A stretch of DNA of 64,000 nt from GCA-2746365 sp963711255 (GCA_963711255.1 CAVQDO010000005.1:34800-98799), one strand, 5' to 3'; shown: positions 33,355 through 43,334, counted from the stretch's first letter. Translations and numbers: made by a program. Notes: generated by a model from the letters alone, not told the origin.

Positions 33355-33593
33355 GATATAAACGCTGGCCACACTGGATAAGTGGCTAGAATATGACATA
33401 ACAGGATTATGTTGTCTGGGGAGAGAGATTTGAACGGAAGAGTTCGCCAAAATCGCCTGGAGCGATTTTGAACATGCGAAGCATGGCCCGCAGGGCGGAG
33501 GGCAGGAGCCCGAAGTAATCTCTCTACCCCGACCAGATATAAACGCTGGCCACACTGGATAAGTGGCTAGAATATGACATAACAGGATTATGT
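33336..33593 (+). repeat. 77-base direct repeat starting in tRNA-Pro
   Basis: Bases 33336-33412 are repeated at 33517-33593, 181 bases apart, without a visible change. Each copy starts with the last 19 nt of tRNA-Pro (AATCTCTCTACCCCGACCA) and continues through a small hairpin (GCCAC/GTGGC). Confidence 0.9.
33418..33535 (+). ncRNA. Multi-hairpin tRNA-associated RNA ending in CCA
   Basis: A 118-nt segment forms a closed structure: GGGGAGAGAGATT (33418-33430) pairs with AATCTCTCT-A-CCCC (33517-33530, one bulged A), and inside lie five consecutive hairpins: GAAC/GTTC, CAAAATCGC/GCGATTTTG, CATGC/GCATG, GCCC/GGGC and GGGC/GCCC. The 3' end is GACCA, identical to tRNA-Pro. It would be released with the tRNA transcript. 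The design is like the rtT repeats after E. coli tyrT, which also begin with the last 19 nt of a tRNA. Function is unknown. Confidence 0.55.
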
Positions 33594-33737
33594 CGACTTA
33601 GAACGCATAATATGCCCACAGGGTGATTGTACTGTTAAGGGTCAGTAGTGTCAGAGCGCTGCAGTAGCATTACCCGTGAGCGCGATACAATCCTGAACAG
33701 GGTCTGAACAGGGATTGAAGCGAGATTTTGAAACTCT

Positions 33738-33814
33738 GCGCCTGTAGCTCACTCGGATAGAGCATCGGCCTTCTAAGCCGAGGGTAGCAGGTTCGAATCC
33801 TGCCAGGCGTACCA
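33738..33814 (+). tRNA. tRNA-Arg (UCU)
   Basis: 77-nt cloverleaf with encoded CCA. Acceptor GCGCCTG pairs with CAGGCGT; the anticodon loop CTTCTAA gives anticodon TCT; T loop TTCGAAT. Second in the cluster. Confidence 0.95.
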
Positions 33815-33838
33815 AACAGCGTATGATTGTTTAATTAT

Positions 33839-33915
33839 GGTGGGCGTAGCTCAGTTGGTAGAGTCCCGGATTGTGATTCCGGTTGTCGTGGGTTCGAGCC
33901 CCATCGTCCACCCCA
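33839..33915 (+). tRNA. tRNA-His (GUG)
   Basis: Acceptor GTGGGCG (33840-33846) pairs with CGTCCAC, with the extra G-1 at 33839 opposite discriminator C, as expected for tRNA-His. The anticodon loop TTGTGAT gives GTG. CCA is encoded. Confidence 0.95.
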
Positions 33916-34075
33916 TATATAAAGTGAGCAACGGTCCGGTTCCTGTTGTTTGACTGGTGGAATGGAAGATTCTTGATTCTTCTGAGATGTCCACAAAATT
34001 TAGTGCCAAATATCTGGTAATAGTGAAGTTTTGCAGGAAAATACTGCATTTTTTTGATATTATCAGTAACTTATT

Positions 34076-34159
<84 letters not shown>

Positions 34160-34229
34160 TATTATTCTGTATGAGTCACAAACCGAATCAGGGTGACTCA
34201 CTTAAGTCTTAAAATATACCGAGGTAGTT

Positions 34230-35516
34230 ATGCAAGTTTCATTGGAAGCAGGTGATGGTTTAGAGCGTAAGTTAACCATTCAGGTACCTGCAGAAACGGT
34301 TGAGATGGAAGTTAATAATCGCTTGAATTCTATGAAGAATTCAGTTCGGATCGACGGTTTTCGTCCGGGTAAGGTTCCACTTAAAGTGATCAAGCAGAAA
34401 TATTCCGGTACAGTATTACAGGAAGTCGCCGGTGAACTGATGCAGCGTTCATTTCGTGAAGCCTTAACACAGGAAAACTTAAACCCTGCTGGTGATCCAG
34501 TAATACAGACAAAGGATCTTGTGCTGGGCCAGAACATGGAATACACCGCTACTTTTGAAGTGTATCCGGAGGTTGCGTTAGCACCTGTTACTGATCTGGC
34601 TATCGAAAAGACAGAAGCGACGGTTGAAGATGCCGATGTTGATAATATGATCGATGTTTTGCGTAAGCAAAAGATGGACTGGGTAGAAGTTGACCGTGCT
34701 TCGGCCGATGGCGATCAAATCAGTATAGATTTTGTTGGCTCGGTTGATGGCGAAAAGTTTGATGGTGGTTCCGCCAATGATATGCCTATGGTTTTGGGCT
34801 CTGGCCAGATGATCCCCGGTTTCGAAGAAAAATTAACAGGTTTAAAAGCGTCTGAAGAGACAACTTTCAAGGTCCCGTTCCCGGAAGATTATGCATCGAA
34901 AGAACTGGCGGGTAAAGAAGCTGAGTTTGCAGTCACTGTTAAGAAAGTTGAAGAGCCAAAATTACCGGAAATCAATGAAGATTTCGCTAAAGCCTTCGGT
35001 GTTGAGAACGGCGACGTTGAACAGCTTAAATCCGAGATTAAAGCTAACATGGTGCGTGAACTGACAAAACGATTACAGTCTTTATTGAAAGAGAGTGTAA
35101 TGAGCGCTTTATTAGAGGCTAATACTGTTGATGTTCCTTCCGCAATTGTAGCCAGTGAAGCTGAAGCTCTTAGAAAACAGTCTGAAATACAGACCCCTGG
35201 CAGCAATATGACAGCCGACATTTTTATGGATGACGCAAAACGTCGTGTTCAGTTGGGTATGTTGCTGGCTGAAGTTTCTAAAACCTCATCGTTGAAGATT
35301 GATGCAGATATGGTGAAAGCGCGTATAGAAGAAATGGCTAAAGATTACGATGATCCAGATGAGTTCGTTCAGTACTATCTGAGTAACCAGGAGTTACTGC
35401 GTGGTGTTGAAACACTTGTCATGGAAGATGCCGTGGTTAGCTGGATTACCGAGCAGGCAACTGTTACTGCTAAAAGCAGTAGTTTTGACGAAATAATGAA
35501 TCCAGCGTCCAGTTAA
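34230..35516 (+). CDS. tig: Trigger factor
   Basis: Ribosome-bound chaperone and prolyl isomerase. The N-terminal ribosome-binding domain carries the signature GFRPGKVPLKVIKQKY; the FKBP-type domain is at about 150-245 (SADGDQISIDFVGSVDGEKFDGG); the C-terminal helical cradle follows. The 428 residues match the family (432 in E. coli). A GAGG ribosome site precedes ATG 34230. First gene of the conserved tig-clpP-clpX-lon series. Confidence 0.96.
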   Translation: MQVSLEAGDGLERKLTIQVPAETVEMEVNNRLNSMKNSVRIDGFRPGKVPLKVIKQKYSGTVLQEVAGELMQRSFREALTQENLNPAGDPVIQTKDLVLGQNMEYTATFEVYPEVALAPVTDLAIEKTEATVEDADVDNMIDVLRKQKMDWVEVDRASADGDQISIDFVGSVDGEKFDGGSANDMPMVLGSGQMIPGFEEKLTGLKASEETTFKVPFPEDYASKELAGKEAEFAVTVKKVEEPKLPEINEDFAKAFGVENGDVEQLKSEIKANMVRELTKRLQSLLKESVMSALLEANTVDVPSAIVASEAEALRKQSEIQTPGSNMTADIFMDDAKRRVQLGMLLAEVSKTSSLKIDADMVKARIEEMAKDYDDPDEFVQYYLSNQELLRGVETLVMEDAVVSWITEQATVTAKSSSFDEIMNPASS

Positions 35517-35630
35517 TTTGTCAGCAACAATTCATTAAGACATAATGCAGGAAACTGTTCTGTAATTTATTACCTGGGCAACCGCCAGAACAATAACTAT
35601 AAAGTCATCCGAGATAAGGGCATATATATA

Positions 35631-36251
35631 ATGGCAAATAATAATGGTGCATTAGAAGCACATTCATTAAACCTGGTTCCTATGGTAATCGAGCAAACAC
35701 CTCGGGGTGAGCGCTCATATGATATATATTCACGTTTACTCAAAGAGCGTGTGATTTTTATTGTTGGACCTATCGAAGATCACATGGCTAACCTTGTAGT
35801 GGCTCAGCTGCTGTTTCTGGAGTCAGAAAATCCGGACAAAGATATTTCTATCTATATTAATTCACCGGGTGGTTCTGTCACAGCAGGCCTGGCGATCTAC
35901 GATACAATGCAGTTTATTAAGCCGGATATCAGCACTTTGTGCGTCGGCCAGGCGGCCAGCATGGGCGCGGTATTACTCACTGCTGGTACAAAAGGCAAGC
36001 GCTATTCGTTACCGCATTCACGCGTTATGATTCACCAGCCCCTCGGCGGCTTTCAGGGTCAGGCCTCTGATATTGATATTCACGCCAAAGAAATACTAAA
36101 AATTCGTGAACAGTTAAATCAATTGCTGGCCGATCATACAGGTCAAAGCATTGATACTATCGCTAAAGACACAGAACGTGATAATTTCATGGGTGCAGAA
36201 ACAGCGGTAGAGTACGGACTCATTGACGAAGTCTTGAATACTCGCGATTAA
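35631..36251 (+). CDS. clpP: ATP-dependent Clp protease proteolytic subunit
   Basis: Serine peptidase forming the 14-mer chamber of ClpXP/ClpAP. The catalytic triad is S110 (QAASMGA), H135 (VMIHQPLGG) and D184 (TERDNFM). The 206 residues, including a short propeptide ending before SLNLVPMVIEQ, are normal. It lies 114 bases after tig and 299 bases before clpX. Confidence 0.97.
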   Translation: MANNNGALEAHSLNLVPMVIEQTPRGERSYDIYSRLLKERVIFIVGPIEDHMANLVVAQLLFLESENPDKDISIYINSPGGSVTAGLAIYDTMQFIKPDISTLCVGQAASMGAVLLTAGTKGKRYSLPHSRVMIHQPLGGFQGQASDIDIHAKEILKIREQLNQLLADHTGQSIDTIAKDTERDNFMGAETAVEYGLIDEVLNTRD

Positions 36252-36550
36252 TCCCCAAATAGATCATTAAGGCTCCAGATTAAAACCGTTATTTTGGTTG
36301 AATGTTGATCAATGGGGCTATGATTTCCTCACTCATAGCCGTTTTAAGCATATAATTGTGCAATCTGCTGCAAAATACGTATATTTTTTTGATTTATGGC
36401 CGAATCTTAAGTCAAGCCCTGCATGAATATTGCGTTTACGCTATTCTTATGTGGAAACGCCAATATTTTTCTAATTTTATGTAATATTTACTTGAAAGAT
36501 TGTTCACGAATTGGCAAGGTTGTATTCAACTGAAGTGTTAAGAGAGAGTT
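36252..36550. other. clpP-clpX gap with stem-loop and CTTGAAA
   Basis: A hairpin GGCTATGA/TCATAGCC (36316-36340) followed by GTTTTAA may weakly terminate clpP. CTTGAAA at 36491-36497 matches the -35 of heat-shock sigma factor promoters, but no matching -10 (CCCCAT type) is seen. The remainder is AT-rich without a gene. Confidence 0.4.
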
Positions 36551-37834
36551 ATGAGCGACGATAGAAGCACCACCGGTAATGATTCTGAAAAACTTCTTTA
36601 TTGTTCCTTTTGCGGTAAAAGCCAGCATGAAGTTAAAAAGTTAATAGCTGGCCCATCCGTTTATGTCTGTGATGAATGTGTTGAGTTATGTAATGACATT
36701 ATTCTCGAGGAACTGGAAGACGAAACCAGCAGCGCCGTCAAGAAATTGCCCACACCGCGAGAAACCAATGCGATTCTCGATGACTATGTTATTGGCCAGG
36801 CACATGCCAAAAAGATCCTTTCTGTAGCGGTATACAATCACTACAAGCGCCTTGAAGTTAAGCATAAAAAAGATGAGGTTGAATTATCCAAAAGTAACAT
36901 TTTGATGATCGGCCCTACCGGTTCTGGTAAAACCCTGCTGGCAGAAACGCTGGCCAGGTTACTCGATGTTCCTTTTACTATTGCTGATGCAACAACTCTG
37001 ACAGAAGCCGGTTATGTTGGTGAAGATGTTGAAAACATTATTCAGAAATTGCTGCAAAAATGTGATTACGATGTAGATAAGGCACAAACGGGCATTGTTT
37101 ATATCGATGAGATCGACAAGATTTCCCGTAAGTCCGATAACCCTTCAATCACCCGTGATGTATCTGGTGAAGGTGTACAGCAGGCGCTGTTGAAACTGAT
37201 TGAAGGTACCGTTGCATCGGTACCACCACAGGGTGGGCGCAAACACCCACAGCAGGAATTCCTGCAGGTGGATACGTCTAATATTCTGTTTATCTGTGGC
37301 GGTGCATTTGCCGGTCTTGATAAAGTCATTCGTAATCGCTCAGAAAAAGGTGGCATCGGATTTGGTGCTGAAGTCAGAAGTAAAGACGAAAACACCAAAG
37401 CGCACGAAGTGATTAAGGAGCTGGAAGCCGATGACCTGATTTCTTATGGCCTGATTCCCGAATTTGTTGGTCGTTTGCCGGTTGTGGCAACTCTCGAAGA
37501 GCTCGATGAAGAGGCATTGGTCACTATTTTGACCGAGCCCAAGAATGCGCTGACCAAACAGTATGGCAAGATGATAGAAATGGAAGGCAGTGAGCTGGAA
37601 CTTCGTGAAGAAGCTTTACACGCCATTGCCAAGAAGGCGATGGAGCGTAAAACTGGCGCACGTGGACTTAGAACCATACTGGAAAATATATTACTGGATA
37701 CGATGTATGAGCTGCCATCACTGGAAGGTGTTTCCAAGGTCGTGATTGATGAGGCAGTGGTCGAAGGCAGTAATCAGCCCTACCTGGTTTATGAAGGCGG
37801 TGAACCGCAAAGAATCAGCAAAGAAAACACTTAA
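36551..37834 (+). CDS. clpX: ATP-dependent Clp protease ATP-binding subunit ClpX
   Basis: AAA+ unfoldase that feeds substrates to ClpP. The N-terminal zinc-binding domain has C18, C21, C40 and C43; Walker A is GPTGSGKT near 121-128; Walker B is IVYIDEIDK; sensor regions and the ClpP-binding IGF-type loop (GGIGFGAEV) are present. The 427 residues are full length. Confidence 0.97.
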   Translation: MSDDRSTTGNDSEKLLYCSFCGKSQHEVKKLIAGPSVYVCDECVELCNDIILEELEDETSSAVKKLPTPRETNAILDDYVIGQAHAKKILSVAVYNHYKRLEVKHKKDEVELSKSNILMIGPTGSGKTLLAETLARLLDVPFTIADATTLTEAGYVGEDVENIIQKLLQKCDYDVDKAQTGIVYIDEIDKISRKSDNPSITRDVSGEGVQQALLKLIEGTVASVPPQGGRKHPQQEFLQVDTSNILFICGGAFAGLDKVIRNRSEKGGIGFGAEVRSKDENTKAHEVIKELEADDLISYGLIPEFVGRLPVVATLEELDEEALVTILTEPKNALTKQYGKMIEMEGSELELREEALHAIAKKAMERKTGARGLRTILENILLDTMYELPSLEGVSKVVIDEAVVEGSNQPYLVYEGGEPQRISKENT

Positions 37835-37929
37835 GATAATAGTTTACGGAGAATACAGTAACTTGTACCAGGAAACAGTGGCTTGCGTTAAAAGTAACAT
37901 TTTATTTTGTTAAAATAATGTAAAAGTCA

Positions 37930-37957
37930 CTTGAAAAGCTTGCCGTTTGTCTACACT
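37930..37957 (+). promoter_or_regulatory. Possible heat-shock promoter of lon
   Basis: CTTGAAA (37930-37936) matches the sigma-32 -35 box; TACACT at 37952-37957 could serve as a sigma-70-like -10 at a short 15-base spacing, while a CCCCAT-type -10 is absent. The call rests on the -35 and on the known heat induction of lon. Confidence 0.3.
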
Positions 37958-37988
37958 AACTAGTAACTGATTTAAATTAGAGGTAGCC

Positions 37989-40451
37989 ATGGCTAGCACA
38001 AAAGATCCGGAAACAAATGTTTCGCCATCTGTAGAAGTTCCCGTTTTACCCTTACGCGATGTAGTGGTTTACCCACACATGGTTATTCCTCTCTTTGTTG
38101 GCCGTGATAAATCAATACAGGCACTCGATGCCGCCATGCAGGATAACAAGCAGATCCTGCTGGTTGCACAGAAAAGTGCAGATATCGATGATCCCAATAT
38201 CGAAGATGTTCATGAAATTGGCACACTAGCTACTATCCTGCAATTATTAAAACTGCCTGACGGTACTATTAAAGTACTTGTGGAAGGCGCGCAGCGTGCA
38301 GAAATAAAAGGCATGAGGGAAAGTGGCGACTTTTTTGTTGCAGCTTATCGCTTGCTGGCTGACGATGTTGCTAAGGATGATCAGGAACTCGAGATTCTGT
38401 CACGTTCCGTACTTAGTGTATTTGACCAGTACGTTAAATTAAATAAAAAAGTCCCTTCTGAAATTTTGACCTCCCTGGCTGGAATCGATGAGCCTTCAAG
38501 GTTGTCCGATACCATTGCTGCACATATGTCGCTGAAACTGGACGAGAAACAGAAAATCCTGGAAATCTCAGATGTACAGGATCGTCTTGAGTACATTATG
38601 AAGCTGATTGATGGCGAAATCGATATGCTTCAAATAGAGAAGCGTATTCGTGGCCGTGTTAAGCAGCAAATGGAAAAGAGCCAGCGTGAGTATTACCTGA
38701 ATGAGCAAATGAAAGCGATTCAGAAAGAGCTGGGCGATATGGAAGATACGCCAAATGAAGTTGAAGAGCTTGAGCAACGAATAGAAAAGTCTGGCATGAG
38801 TAAAGAGGCCAGGAAAAAAGCAGATAGTGAATTAAGTAAGTTGAAGATGATGTCGCCGATGTCAGCTGAAGCAACTGTGGTACGTAATTATATCGACTGG
38901 CTGGTTGACTGTCCGTGGAAGAAAAAATCTAAAATCCGCAATGATCTTACCGGTGCTGAGAAAGTATTGAATGAGGATCACTACGGGCTGGATAAGGTTA
39001 AAGAACGTATCCTGGAATATCTCGCCGTACAACAGCGTGTTAAGAAGTTAAAAGGACCTATTTTATGCCTGGTAGGACCACCGGGTGTTGGTAAAACATC
39101 TTTAGGACGGTCTATTGCCCGCGCAACCAACCGTAAATACACCCGTATGGCACTGGGTGGCGTACGTGATGAATCGGAGATTCGAGGCCATCGTCGTACC
39201 TATATTGGTTCATTGCCAGGAAAAATTATTCAGAATTTGAGCAAGGTAGGCACACGCAACCCGTTGTTCCTGCTCGATGAAATAGACAAAATGGCTGCTG
39301 ATTTCCGTGGCGACCCGGCATCGGCTTTACTGGAAGTGTTAGATCCGGAACAAAATCATACATTTGCCGATCATTATCTTGAAGTCGACTTTGATCTGTC
39401 AGATGTTATGTTTGTCGCTACCGCGAATAGCATGAACATTCCCGGTCCGTTGCTTGATCGTATGGAAGTAATTCGTCTGCCGGGTTATACCGAAGATGAA
39501 AAAGTAGAAATTGCAAAAACTTACCTGATGCCAAAGCAGATGAAAAATAACGGTCTGAAAGAGGGTGAGTTGCAAATAAGCGATTCGGCACTGCGAGACA
39601 TCGTGCGTTATTATACGCGTGAAGCTGGTGTGCGCAGTATTGAGCGCGAAGTAGCAAAAATATGTCGTAAAGTTGTGAAAGAAGTATTGCTGGCCAAAAC
39701 TAAAGGCAAGGCAACCAAAGTCACGCCCAAGACTCTGGAAAAATACCTGGGCGTTAAACGTTTCCGTTATGGTATAGCTGAAGATAATGACCAGATTGGT
39801 CAGGTTAACGGCCTGGCATGGACAGAAGTTGGCGGTGAACTGCTGACCATTGAATCTGCTGTAATGAAAGGTAAAGGCAAGCTGTCTTATACCGGGCAGT
39901 TAGGTGATGTTATGCAGGAATCGATTCAGGCTGCTATGACAGTAATACGTAGCCGTGCTGCAACGCTCGGACTGGAACCAGACTTTCAGGACAGCATTGA
40001 TATTCATGTGCATGTACCTGAAGGTGCAACACCAAAAGATGGTCCTAGTGCTGGCGTTGGCATGTGTACTGCACTGGCATCGTCTATTACTAAAAAGCCT
40101 GTTAATGCAAATGTGGCAATGACTGGTGAGATTACTTTACGTGGTGAAGTATTACCAATCGGGGGCTTGAAAGAGAAATTGCTTGCTGCTCATAGAGCCG
40201 GAATTACAACTGTTTTAATTCCGTATGAAAATGAGAAAGACCTGGTAGAAATACCAAAAAATATCTTGAGTAAACTTGATGTGAAACCTGTACGATGGAT
40301 TGACGAAGTACTGGAGCTGGCTTTGACCGAAATGCCTGAGCCTTTAAAAGACTCTGGTACAAGTGAAGATGGTGAAAATAAAGACAAGGCTGCTGCCAAG
40401 ACAGAGACCGCATCAAAGAGGAAAAAGTCTGAAACAACAATGCGTCATTAA
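37989..40451 (+). CDS. lon: ATP-dependent protease Lon
   Basis: Cytosolic AAA+ serine protease that degrades misfolded and regulatory proteins. N-terminal substrate domain (LPLRDVVVYPHMVIPLFVGR), Walker A GPPGVGKTS, Walker B LFLLDEIDKM, and the catalytic dyad S687 (KDGPSAGVG) and K730 (GGLKEKLLAAHRAG). The 820 residues include a slightly long charged C-terminal tail (EDGENKDKAAAKTETASKRKK in part). A terminator follows. Confidence 0.97.
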   Translation: MASTKDPETNVSPSVEVPVLPLRDVVVYPHMVIPLFVGRDKSIQALDAAMQDNKQILLVAQKSADIDDPNIEDVHEIGTLATILQLLKLPDGTIKVLVEGAQRAEIKGMRESGDFFVAAYRLLADDVAKDDQELEILSRSVLSVFDQYVKLNKKVPSEILTSLAGIDEPSRLSDTIAAHMSLKLDEKQKILEISDVQDRLEYIMKLIDGEIDMLQIEKRIRGRVKQQMEKSQREYYLNEQMKAIQKELGDMEDTPNEVEELEQRIEKSGMSKEARKKADSELSKLKMMSPMSAEATVVRNYIDWLVDCPWKKKSKIRNDLTGAEKVLNEDHYGLDKVKERILEYLAVQQRVKKLKGPILCLVGPPGVGKTSLGRSIARATNRKYTRMALGGVRDESEIRGHRRTYIGSLPGKIIQNLSKVGTRNPLFLLDEIDKMAADFRGDPASALLEVLDPEQNHTFADHYLEVDFDLSDVMFVATANSMNIPGPLLDRMEVIRLPGYTEDEKVEIAKTYLMPKQMKNNGLKEGELQISDSALRDIVRYYTREAGVRSIEREVAKICRKVVKEVLLAKTKGKATKVTPKTLEKYLGVKRFRYGIAEDNDQIGQVNGLAWTEVGGELLTIESAVMKGKGKLSYTGQLGDVMQESIQAAMTVIRSRAATLGLEPDFQDSIDIHVHVPEGATPKDGPSAGVGMCTALASSITKKPVNANVAMTGEITLRGEVLPIGGLKEKLLAAHRAGITTVLIPYENEKDLVEIPKNILSKLDVKPVRWIDEVLELALTEMPEPLKDSGTSEDGENKDKAAAKTETASKRKKSETTMRH

Positions 40452-40479
40452 CAAAAGTAGTACGTATTAAATTAATAAT

Positions 40480-40514
40480 AAGCAAATGCATTTTATGATG
40501 CATTTGCTTTTTTA
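40480..40514 (+). terminator. Rho-independent terminator after lon
   Basis: AGCAAATGCAT (40481-40491) pairs with ATGCATTTGCT (40498-40508) around TTTATG, followed by six T. Confidence 0.85.
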
Positions 40515-40714
40515 TTGGCAAAAAGCCTGAAGTAGCGGTGTTTTTAGCAGTTTTACATTGACACGCTGGGTAACTCACTGTATAAATCTCCGCTGAGAAA
40601 AAACTTTGGTAGTAAGCTTGGCGCAGTTCATACTGATAAGCTTAATAGCCTAAATTAAAATAAAAATTATTACTGAAGTTATTTAAAACACACCAATATC
40701 ATGGGAAAAATTCA

Positions 40715-40987
40715 ATGAATAAAACAGAACTTACTGATGCTGTTGCTGAGTCAACAGGTTTAACTAAAGCAGATGCTGCACGTGCGGTTGATTCAGTACT
40801 TGGCACTATTTCAGATACACTTGCAAAAGGTGACCAGGTAGGAATTGTCGGCTTTGGTACATTCCTTGTGCGCCAGCGTGCTGCACGAACTGGACGTAAT
40901 CCACAGACAGGTGCAGAGATACAAATTGCAGCTGCTACAGTACCAGCATTTAAGCCTGGTAAAGCATTAAAGGATGCAGTAAACTAG
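40715..40987 (+). CDS. hupB: DNA-binding protein HU-beta
   Basis: Histone-like nucleoid protein of 90 residues. The DNA-binding arm RTGRNPQTGAEIQIAAATVPAF (shown here in part) and the dimer core GLTKADAARAVDSVLGTI with GFGTFLVRQRAAR are typical. It follows lon after a terminator, so it has its own promoter. Two tRNA genes follow directly. Confidence 0.95.
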   Translation: MNKTELTDAVAESTGLTKADAARAVDSVLGTISDTLAKGDQVGIVGFGTFLVRQRAARTGRNPQTGAEIQIAAATVPAFKPGKALKDAVN

Positions 40988-41016
40988 CGCGCCTTCCACG
41001 GAGGGTAGCAAGCTAG

Positions 41017-41092
41017 GGGTGCTTAGCTCAGCTGGTAGAGCGTCGCCCTTACAAGGCGAATGTCGGGGGTTCGACTCCCTCAGCACCCACCA
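41017..41092 (+). tRNA. tRNA-Val (UAC)
   Basis: 76-nt cloverleaf with CCA. Acceptor GGGTGCT pairs with AGCACCC; anticodon loop CTTACAA gives TAC; T loop TTCGACT. Located 29 bases after hupB. Confidence 0.95.
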
Positions 41093-41097
41093 AGTTT

Positions 41098-41174
41098 GGA
41101 CCGGTAGTTCAGCTGGTTAGAATGCCGGCCTGTCACGCCGGAGGTCGCGGGTTCGAGTCCCGTCCGGTCCGCCA
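41098..41174 (+). tRNA. tRNA-Asp (GUC)
   Basis: 77-nt cloverleaf with CCA. Acceptor GGACCGG pairs with CCGGTCC; anticodon loop CTGTCAC gives GTC. It follows tRNA-Val by five bases, clearly one transcript. Confidence 0.95.
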
Positions 41175-41429
41175 TATACAGACGTGCCGTATTGGAATTA
41201 ACAACAGGGTTGATTTTCATACGGCATTTGTCATTATTAAACCATACTGATATCCTTCGGTATGCATATAAGAAAATTTTTTTTTACTTCTGCGCCACAA
41301 TTACTCAGTGTTTTGGCAGTCTTTTAGGTATAATCCTGCTCAGGATTTTTTCCGCATCATTCCCAATATTAAATTTTAAGCGCCGGCTATTTATCAAGTG
41401 CCGGGTAAAGTCTCAGGAAAGTAGATATT

Positions 41430-43334
41430 ATGTTACAGGCTATTAATGATCGAATTAAAGGTTGGCTAGGAATTGCAGTAGTTATAATTATTGGTTTGCC
41501 TTTTGCCTTATGGGGTATTCAATCTTACCTGGATGATACTGGACCGCAGTATGCTGCAAAAGTTAATGACCTGGAAATTTCCGCCAGTGAGTTTGAGCGT
41601 TCTGTTTCTATTCAGCGTCAACAAATGCTGCGCCAGTATGGCGGTGAGCTGCCGATAGAAGAAAATGCCTTGCGTGAAAGAACATTAACGCAATTAATTA
41701 ACCAGCGCATGCTGGAAGGCGTTACTTATAATAATGGCTATCGTATTTCAGATTCTATTTTAACTGCGAAAATTAAACAGCAATTCAGCGTTGATGGCGT
41801 TTTCGATCGAGTTCGCTTCGAGTCTAGTGTGGCGCAACTGGGAATGAGTATTCCGATGTATGAGCAGGCACTGAGAAGTGAGTTACGTCTGCAACAGATG
41901 CAAACTGCTATCGGCAACACCAGCTTTGTTACTCGCAATGAAATTAAAAATTTAGCTGCTCTGGAAGAGCAAACGCGAGACATTAGTGTGCTGACATTCA
42001 ATGTTGAACACTTTTCAACAGCGAAGAAACCAACAGAAGAAGAAATTAAACAGTACTATGAAGCCAATTTACAACGCTTCATGCAGCCGGAAAAGCTGAA
42101 AATTGATTATGTTGAAATCACATCTGAGACCCTGGCCGGTGATATCGAAATCGATGAAGCACAAATCAAGAAAATGTATGAGGATTATGTTGCCAGTGTT
42201 AGTGGCAGAGAGGAGCGCAAAGCTAGGCATATTCTGCTCGCAGTAAAAGAAGAAGCAGGTAGACAGGCTGCCAGAGAAAAAGTCAAATCGCTCAAGCAGC
42301 AACTTGATCAGGGTAAAGATTTTGCCGAGTTAGCCAGAGAGCATTCTGAAGATACCGGTTCTGCAGCTGATGGCGGTGACCTTGGCTGGGTTGCCCTGGG
42401 TGAAATGGTCAAGCCTTTTGAGCAGGCATTGTTCGATCTCGAACTGTCAGATAATGACAGTGGTGTTGTCAGCGACATTGTTGAAACACAGTTTGGTTTC
42501 CACTTGATTAAACTCGAAGATGTTCGTAGTGAAGCTATTGAACCACTGGGTGTGAAACGATATGCATTTGAAGATGAATTGAAAGCGGATGCAGTAGCAT
42601 CTGTGTTTTATGAACAAAGTGAGCAGCTCGCTGCACTGGCATATGAAAATCCTGATAATCTTGATGTGGTTGTTGAGGAACTGGGTTTAAAATTATCATC
42701 TAGCGATTACTTTACTCGTAGCAGGGGAGAAGGCATTGCTGAAAATGAAAAAATTCGAAATGTTGCGTTTTCATCTCTAGTCCTGGAGCAGGGCAGTAAC
42801 AGTGATACCATAGAAATCAGTCCGACACATGTTGTCGTTATCAGGTTAAACAAGCATGTTCCTGCTACGGCAATTCCGTTTCAGGATGTTAGTTCAAAAA
42901 TTGAAAATATTTTAATTGTACAAAACGGACATAAACAAACACAGTCTGCTGCTCTTGCCGCTAAAGCTAGAATAGAGGCCGGTGAAAGTATAGAAAGTGT
43001 TCAGACAGATGGTGTTAGTATAAAGACTGTTACTGCGGTTGGGCGTAAGGATAACGACAAAGTCAGTGATCCGGCAATTTTGCGTAACGCTTTCAAGATG
43101 GTGCCTGATGCTAATGCTAAAGCTGCTGTTGAAGTGGTTGATCTCATTTCCGGTGATGTTTCCCTGGTAGTGTTAAACAAGGTAAATGTGGCAGAGAATA
43201 TTCCTCAGGACAAGCTGGAGCTGGTAAAAAGTGAAGCATTGCGTGAATCAGCAATTCGTGACTTCTCGAGTATTCTGCTGGCGCTTAAAGAAAGTGCTGA
43301 CATTGATAAGAACACAAGAATTCTGCAGAAATAG
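41430..43334 (+). CDS. ppiD: Periplasmic folding chaperone PpiD
   Basis: Inner-membrane-anchored chaperone that receives proteins from the Sec translocon. One N-terminal membrane helix (about 12-32, GIAVVIIIGLPFALWGIQ), a SurA-like N-domain (about 40-200), a parvulin (PpiC) domain at about 260-355 with ARHILLAV, DFAELAREHSED, GGDLGWV and FGFHLIKLED, then a long C-terminal region. The 634 residues agree with the family (623 in E. coli). It ends the conserved lon-hupB-ppiD block. Confidence 0.94.
   Translation: MLQAINDRIKGWLGIAVVIIIGLPFALWGIQSYLDDTGPQYAAKVNDLEISASEFERSVSIQRQQMLRQYGGELPIEENALRERTLTQLINQRMLEGVTYNNGYRISDSILTAKIKQQFSVDGVFDRVRFESSVAQLGMSIPMYEQALRSELRLQQMQTAIGNTSFVTRNEIKNLAALEEQTRDISVLTFNVEHFSTAKKPTEEEIKQYYEANLQRFMQPEKLKIDYVEITSETLAGDIEIDEAQIKKMYEDYVASVSGREERKARHILLAVKEEAGRQAAREKVKSLKQQLDQGKDFAELAREHSEDTGSAADGGDLGWVALGEMVKPFEQALFDLELSDNDSGVVSDIVETQFGFHLIKLEDVRSEAIEPLGVKRYAFEDELKADAVASVFYEQSEQLAALAYENPDNLDVVVEELGLKLSSSDYFTRSRGEGIAENEKIRNVAFSSLVLEQGSNSDTIEISPTHVVVIRLNKHVPATAIPFQDVSSKIENILIVQNGHKQTQSAALAAKARIEAGESIESVQTDGVSIKTVTAVGRKDNDKVSDPAILRNAFKMVPDANAKAAVEVVDLISGDVSLVVLNKVNVAENIPQDKLELVKSEALRESAIRDFSSILLALKESADIDKNTRILQK

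Noticed and set aside
33336..33593. Attachment sites of an integrated element at tRNA-Pro
   Set aside because: A 77-base direct repeat at a tRNA 3' end recalls att sites, but only 104 bases lie between the copies and there is no integrase; a tandem tRNA-associated repeat fits better.
41192..41446. 84-codon plus-strand ORF before ppiD
   Set aside because: It overlaps the ppiD start, has no ribosome site and an unlikely composition; the stretch is the tRNA-Asp to ppiD spacer.
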